DNA from: Candidatus Methylomirabilota bacterium
Lineage (GTDB): Bacteria; Methylomirabilota; Methylomirabilia; Methylomirabilales; 2-02-FULL-66-22
Direction of reading: 5' to 3'
NCBI GenBank assembly: GCA_026387775.1
Contig: JAPLLC010000290.1
Coordinates: 1-38,393 of the forward strand
Length of the DNA stretch: 38,393 nucleotides
Below, in pieces: positions 33,633-38,393 of this stretch (its first letter is position 1; each line of letters begins with the position of its first letter). The notes beneath the pieces are model-generated. The model was given only the letters and a program-made list of their open reading frames with translations, made no database searches and was not told the DNA's origin. The position numbers and the translations under genes were made by a program.

Positions 33633-34655
33633 ATGGTGACACAGCAGGGACCCCGGAACGGTTTGCTGATCGCGGCGCCCGCGGCCGCGCTCTTCGTGTT
33701 GCTCGTCCTGCCGGGATTCATCCGGGACGAATACTACCTCCATGTCCTGGTCGGCATCCTGTTCTTCGCCTACATGGCGTCGGCCTGGAATATCGTCTGC
33801 GGCTACACGGGACAGCTCTCCCTTGGGCACTCGGCCCTTTGCGGCATCGGCGGCTACATTTCGACCCTCCTTTTCATCAACGCGGGTCTCAGCCCGTGGA
33901 TCGGCATGTGGATCGGTGCGGTCTGCGCGACGGGGGCGGGGGTGCTGGTCGGCTGGCCCTGCTTCCGGCTGCGCGGGCCGTACTTCGCTCTGACCACCAT
34001 CGCCTTCGCCGAGATCCTGCGCATCTGGACCGACAACACCGAGGAGATCTTCGGGATCGAGCTCCGGGGGGCGCAAGGCCTCAGCGTTCCGCTCAAGGGG
34101 CACGCCCCCGCCCTCTTCCAGTTCGACGGCAAGGTGTCCTATTACTACATCATCCTCCTCATGCTGGTGGGGGTGATGGCCGTCACCTGGTGGATGGAGC
34201 AATCCCGCATGGGGTTCTACTTGAAGGCTATCCGGGGAGATCAGGATGCGGCGGAGGCTCTGGGGGTCAACTCCACCCGCTACCTTCTGTCGGCCATGGC
34301 CCTGAGCAGCTTCCTCACCGCCCTGGGCGGGAGCTTCTATGCCCAGTTCTTCCGCTACATCAACCCGGAGCGGAACATGGGCCTGGACCTCTCCATCGAG
34401 CTGGCGCTGATGGGGATCGTGGGCGGGCAGGGCACTGTCCTGGGGCCGGTCCTGGGGGCCTTCCTCCTCACCCCGGCGGGGGAGATCACGCGCGCCACGC
34501 TGGGCGGGAAGTTTCCCGGCCTGCACCTGGTCATCTACGGGCTGGTCCTCATCCTGTCCATGCTCTTCCTCCCCAAGGGGCTGATCGAGCCGGTCCGGCG
34601 ACTCCTGGGCCGGAAGCCGACGGCCGCGGGGAAGGGGGAGCCCGCGCCGGTGTGA
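33633..34655 (+). CDS. livM: Branched-chain amino-acid-type ABC transporter permease LivM
   Basis: This 340-residue inner-membrane permease has around nine helices. It contains YMASAWNIVCGYTGQLSLGHSALCGIGGYIST, FRLRGPYFALTTIAFAEILRIW, GFYLKAIRGDQDAAEALGVNSTRY (ATPase-docking loop), GGSFYAQFFRYINPE and MGIVGGQGTVLGPVLGAFLLTPAGE, all LivM hallmarks. The start at 33633 has GAGGAG upstream and lies 22 bases after livH. The C-terminal segment FLPKGLIEPVRRLLGRKP is cytoplasmic. There is no fused ATPase; LivG is encoded separately 22 bases downstream. Confidence 0.95.
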   Translation: MVTQQGPRNGLLIAAPAAALFVLLVLPGFIRDEYYLHVLVGILFFAYMASAWNIVCGYTGQLSLGHSALCGIGGYISTLLFINAGLSPWIGMWIGAVCATGAGVLVGWPCFRLRGPYFALTTIAFAEILRIWTDNTEEIFGIELRGAQGLSVPLKGHAPALFQFDGKVSYYYIILLMLVGVMAVTWWMEQSRMGFYLKAIRGDQDAAEALGVNSTRYLLSAMALSSFLTALGGSFYAQFFRYINPERNMGLDLSIELALMGIVGGQGTVLGPVLGAFLLTPAGEITRATLGGKFPGLHLVIYGLVLILSMLFLPKGLIEPVRRLLGRKPTAAGKGEPAPV

Positions 34656-34677
34656 TCCGGAGGCGAAGGAGCCCGCT

Positions 34678-35403
34678 ATGCCACTCCTCGAGGTGAAGAA
34701 TATCAGCAAGTCGTTCGGGGGCCTCCAGGCGGTCAGGAGCCTCAGCTTCGCGGTGGAGCCGGGTGAGATCCTGGGGATCATCGGCCCCAACGGGGCGGGA
34801 AAGACCACCGCCTTCAACATGATCGCGGGCTACTTCCCCCCGGACACCGGGGAGGTCCGCTTCAAGGGAGAGAACATCGCGGGGCTCCGGGCCTGGGACA
34901 TCTCCCACCGGAAGATCGCGCGGACCTTCCAGCTCTCCAAGCCCTTCGGCGACCTGACGGTCCTGGAGAACGTCATGGTGGGGGGCTTCCACCATCAGGG
35001 GAGCCGGACCGCGGCTCGACGCAAAGCGGAGGAGGTGCTGGGGTTCGTGGGGATGACCGATCGTCTGGGGACGGAGGCGCACAACCTGACCGTGGTGGAC
35101 CGGAAGCGGCTGGAGGTGGCTCGTTGTCTGGCGACCGACCCGGAGCTCCTGATGCTGGATGAGGTGGTTGCCGGGGCGACGCCGACCGAAGCCCTGGCCA
35201 TGATGGAGGTCATCCGGAAGATCCAAGAGAGAGGGGTGACCATCATCATGGTGGAGCACGTTATGCGGGTGGTGATGGGGTTGAGCCACCGCGTGCTGGT
35301 GCTCCATCACGGGGAGACCATCGCCATCGGCGAGCCGCAGACGGTGAGCCGCGATCCCGTCGTGCTCAAGGCCTACCTGGGAGCGCGTTATGGCAACGCT
35401 TGA
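34678..35403 (+). CDS. livG: Branched-chain amino-acid-type ABC transporter ATPase LivG
   Basis: This 241-residue ATPase has Walker A GPNGAGKTTAFNMIAG, the Q-loop ARTFQLSKPFGDLTVLENV, Walker B LLMLDEVVAGATPTEA and switch His in IIMVEHVMRVVMG. The signature position reads NLTVVDRKRLEVARCLA instead of the usual LSxGQxRxLEIARAL, and the residue after the catalytic Glu is Val instead of Pro. From general knowledge, a subgroup of LivG-like ATPases carries an RKRLE-type signature, so this is probably a subfamily trait and not damage. AAGGAG precedes ATG 34678. The gene overlaps livF by 14 bases. Confidence 0.92.
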   Translation: MPLLEVKNISKSFGGLQAVRSLSFAVEPGEILGIIGPNGAGKTTAFNMIAGYFPPDTGEVRFKGENIAGLRAWDISHRKIARTFQLSKPFGDLTVLENVMVGGFHHQGSRTAARRKAEEVLGFVGMTDRLGTEAHNLTVVDRKRLEVARCLATDPELLMLDEVVAGATPTEALAMMEVIRKIQERGVTIIMVEHVMRVVMGLSHRVLVLHHGETIAIGEPQTVSRDPVVLKAYLGARYGNA

Positions 35404-36100
35404 GGTCCGGGGAGTCCGAGGAGGGTACGGAGACGTCACCGTCCTGAAGGATGTCACCCTCGACGTCCGCGACCGGGAGGTCGTGGCCCTGGTCGGGGCG
35501 AATGGGGCAGGGAAGTCCACCCTGCTCCGGACCATGTCCGGGCTGCTGCGCCCAACCGCCGGGGAGATCCACTTCAACGGCGAGCGGATCGATCACGCCC
35601 CGCCCCATCACGTGGTGGACCTGGGGTTCGTCCAGGTGCCGGAAGGCAAGCAGCTCTTTTCCCAGATGACGGTGGAGGAGAACCTGCTGGTGGGCGCCAT
35701 GTGCCCCCGCGCCCGCGGCGAGCGGCAGAAGACCCTGGAGGAAGTGTACGGCTTGTTTGCCGAGATCGCGGACAAACGGATGCGACAGGCCGGTTCCCTG
35801 TCGGGCGGCGAGCAGCAGATGGTGGCGGTGGGGCGAGCCCTCATGGCTCGGCCGAAGATCCTGGCGATGGACGAGCCGTCCCTGGGGCTGGCGCCGGTGG
35901 TCGTAGAGCGCCTCTTCGGCGTTCTACAGAAGATTCGCGAGAGCGGCATGACGATCCTGCTTATCGAGCAGAATGTCCAGCAAACCCTGGAGATGGCCGA
36001 CCGCGGCTACGTCATGGAGAACGGGCAGATCGTGCTGACGGGGGCGGGCCTCGAACTGCTTGGGAACGAGCACCTCAAGACGCACTACCTGGGGCTCTGA
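35390..36100 (+). CDS. livF: Branched-chain amino-acid-type ABC transporter ATPase LivF
   Basis: This 236-residue ATPase has Walker A GANGAGKSTLLRTMSGLL, LGFVQVPEGKQLFSQMTVEENLLVGA (LivF-specific Q-loop region), a canonical signature SLSGGEQQMVAVGRALM, Walker B ILAMDEPSLGLAPVVVERLF and IEQNVQQTLEMADRGYVMENGQIV. It starts at ATG 35390, inside the last codons of livG, and is the final gene of the operon. With LivG it forms an asymmetric ATPase pair in which only LivF carries the standard signature sequence. No clear terminator follows before the metK promoter. Confidence 0.95.
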   Translation: MATLEVRGVRGGYGDVTVLKDVTLDVRDREVVALVGANGAGKSTLLRTMSGLLRPTAGEIHFNGERIDHAPPHHVVDLGFVQVPEGKQLFSQMTVEENLLVGAMCPRARGERQKTLEEVYGLFAEIADKRMRQAGSLSGGEQQMVAVGRALMARPKILAMDEPSLGLAPVVVERLFGVLQKIRESGMTILLIEQNVQQTLEMADRGYVMENGQIVLTGAGLELLGNEHLKTHYLGL

Positions 36101-36149
36101 CGACACCGGAAGACGGAGCCATCATATCCCTTCCCGGTCCGACTTTTCC

Positions 36150-36177
36150 TTGACATTCCATCGACCTATGTTAGATT
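36150..36177 (+). promoter_or_regulatory. Sigma70-type promoter of metK
   Basis: A perfect -35 TTGACA at 36150-36155 and TAGATT at 36172-36177 (matching TAnAnT) are 16 bases apart. They lie about 60 bases before the metK start, in a locally AT-rich stretch within GC-rich DNA. This gives a leader of roughly 55 bases with no visible SAM riboswitch. Confidence 0.72.
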
Positions 36178-36236
36178 CTCCGCCGCTCGTTTTCCATGGA
36201 TGAATTCCGAGAACATTTTGGCAGGAGGACGGGAAC

Positions 36237-37397
36237 GTGTCGTTGAAACAGTTTCTTTTCACGTCGGAGTCGGTGACCGAGGGGCACCCCGACAAGATCG
36301 CGGATCAGATTTCCGATGGGGTGCTGGACGCGGTGTTCAGCCAGGACCCCTACGGCCGGGTGGCCTGCGAGACGCTGGTGACCACCGGCCTGGCCTTCGT
36401 GGCGGGCGAGATCACCACCCGCTGCTATGTGGACATCCCCAAGGTGACCCGCGAGGTGATCCGGGACGTGGGATACACCCGGGCCAAGTACGGCTTCGAC
36501 TACGAGACCTGTGCCGTGGTCACCGCCATCCAGGAGCAGTCCTCGGACATCGCCTTGGGGGTGGACATCCAGGGGGCGGGCGACCAGGGGCTGATGTTCG
36601 GCTACGCCACGCGCGAGACGCCCGAGCTCATGCCCATGCCGATCCTGCTGGCGCACAAGCTGTGCATGCGCCTCGCCGAGGTTCGGCGCAAGGAGATCCT
36701 GGAGTATCTGCGGCCTGACGGGAAGTCGCAGGTGACCATCGAGTACATCGACGGCAAGCCGGCCCGGGTGGACACGGTGGTGATCTCGACCCAGCACAGC
36801 CCCGAGGTGACGCTGAAGCAGATCCGCGAGGACATCATCGATACGGTGATCCTCCCGGTCCTCCCCAAGGAGCTCGTGAACCCCGAGAAGATCACCTATC
36901 ACATCAACCCCACCGGTCGGTTCGTGATCGGCGGGCCGCACGGGGACACGGGGCTCACCGGGCGCAAGATCATCGTGGATACCTACGGCGGCGTGGGGCG
37001 GCACGGCGGCGGCGCCTTCTCGGGCAAGGACCCGACGAAGGTGGACCGCTCCGCCTCCTACATGGCCCGCTACATCGCCAAGAATCTGGTGGCGGCGGGC
37101 CTGTGCGAGAAGTGCGAGGTCCAGCTGGCCTACGCCATCGGCGTGGCCGACCCGGTCTCGGTCATGGTGGACAGTAGCGGCACGGGCGCCGTGGCCGACG
37201 AGGAGATGCAGAAACTGGTCCGCAAGCACTTCGAGCTGACCCCGGCGGGCATCATCAAGTCGCTGGACCTGCGGCGGCCCATCTACCGAAAGACGGCGGC
37301 GTACGGCCACTTCGGCCGCCCCGATCCGGACTTCACCTGGGAGCGGACCGACAAGGCGGATGCCCTGAAGAAGGACGCGGGGAAACTGGGCGCATAA
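36237..37397 (+). CDS. metK: S-adenosylmethionine synthase
   Basis: This 386-residue cytoplasmic enzyme makes S-adenosylmethionine from methionine and ATP. It shows [20 protein letters not shown] (ATP and metal site), [15 protein letters not shown] loop [32 protein letters not shown], the hallmark [24 protein letters not shown] and [11 protein letters not shown]. The GTG start at 36237 has AGGAGG eight bases upstream. Length is family-typical. It has its own promoter and sits before ahcY, together forming the SAM/SAH cycle that would support the four methyltransferases of the glycan island. Confidence 0.97.
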   Translation: MSLKQFLFTSESVTEGHPDKIADQISDGVLDAVFSQDPYGRVACETLVTTGLAFVAGEITTRCYVDIPKVTREVIRDVGYTRAKYGFDYETCAVVTAIQEQSSDIALGVDIQGAGDQGLMFGYATRETPELMPMPILLAHKLCMRLAEVRRKEILEYLRPDGKSQVTIEYIDGKPARVDTVVISTQHSPEVTLKQIREDIIDTVILPVLPKELVNPEKITYHINPTGRFVIGGPHGDTGLTGRKIIVDTYGGVGRHGGGAFSGKDPTKVDRSASYMARYIAKNLVAAGLCEKCEVQLAYAIGVADPVSVMVDSSGTGAVADEEMQKLVRKHFELTPAGIIKSLDLRRPIYRKTAAYGHFGRPDPDFTWERTDKADALKKDAGKLGA

Positions 37398-37457
37398 GGA
37401 CAGGGTGTGAGTGTCTGGGGCAGGGGCCGAGGCCGGCCCGGCGACCCGGGTAACCGA

Positions 37458-37499
37458 GCCAGGGGCAGGAGGGGAGGGACGCGCCTCCTGGCCCTTGGC
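37458..37499 (+). promoter_or_regulatory. Hairpin in the metK-ahcY leader
   Basis: AGGGGCAGGAGG (37461-37472) is complementary to CCTCCTGGCCCT (37484-37495) at 11 of 12 positions; GCCA and TGGC extend it. It ends about 16 bases before the ahcY start, next to the ribosome site. The whole 118-base gap is GC-rich and structured. It does not fit the SAH riboswitch consensus as I know it. Confidence 0.45.
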
Positions 37500-37503
37500 G
37501 TGA

Positions 37504-38393
<890 letters not shown>

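Noticed and set aside
36101-36236. SAM riboswitch before metK
   Set aside because: The leader from the predicted promoter is only about 55 bases and shows none of the SAM-I or SAM-II conserved blocks.

Overview
The window is about 38.4 kb of GC-rich DNA with every recognisable gene on the + strand. It comes from a Gram-negative bacterium: CMP-Kdo synthesis (kdsB), heptose-phosphate kinase (rfaE1), an MsbA-type lipid A flippase and several heptosyltransferase-like (GT9) enzymes all point to lipopolysaccharide. The high GC, the complete liv operon and the abundance of dispersed repeats suggest an uncultured lineage such as Rokubacteria/Methylomirabilota (NC10). That placement is inference; no rRNA or tRNA is present to settle it.

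Layout. 1-3.3 kb: an Fe(3+)-type ABC importer (end of the binding protein, fused double permease, ATPase) closed by a strong intrinsic terminator. 3.4-8.8 kb: nucleotide-sugar genes (phosphohexomutase, type II mannose-6-phosphate isomerase cupin, mannose-1-phosphate guanylyltransferase, UDP-glucose dehydrogenase, UDP-xylose synthase-like decarboxylase). 9.0-14.6 kb: LPS core and lipid A functions (rfaE1, kdsB, pyrG, msbA). 14.6-28.9 kb: a glycan assembly island with four GT9 enzymes, three GT4, one GT2, three class I methyltransferases, one FkbM methyltransferase and an AsnB-type amidotransferase, mostly with overlapping start and stop codons. 29-30.8 kb: ptsI, preceded by what may be a scrap of ptsH. 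31.3-36.1 kb: livKHMGF branched-chain amino-acid (or similar) ABC importer. 36.2 kb to the end: metK and the start of ahcY, the S-adenosylmethionine cycle, which would serve the methyltransferases.

The most unusual content is repeat DNA. Most of the repeats between and inside genes are built from tandem 7-bp units (AATGACC, CGACAAC, GAGCCGA, AAATTCG and relatives), usually as two inverted arms or as one long directional tract. The AATGACC/CAATGA type supplies the stop codon of four different genes. The GAGCCGA type has no stop in any frame and has been translated into charged C-terminal tails on three glycan enzymes and into an insert within the phosphohexomutase. A separate 156-194 bp palindromic element occurs twice, both times directly after a UAG stop; its variable internal arms differ in sequence but stay complementary.

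A second theme is apparent short deletions between 25 and 31 kb: a GT4 gene with a frame jump in its N-terminal loop, a PtsI about 25 residues short between its two catalytic residues, a probable ptsH stub, and an FkbM protein lacking the segment after its DVEG motif. Whether these are real microdeletions or assembly artefacts cannot be decided from the sequence alone.
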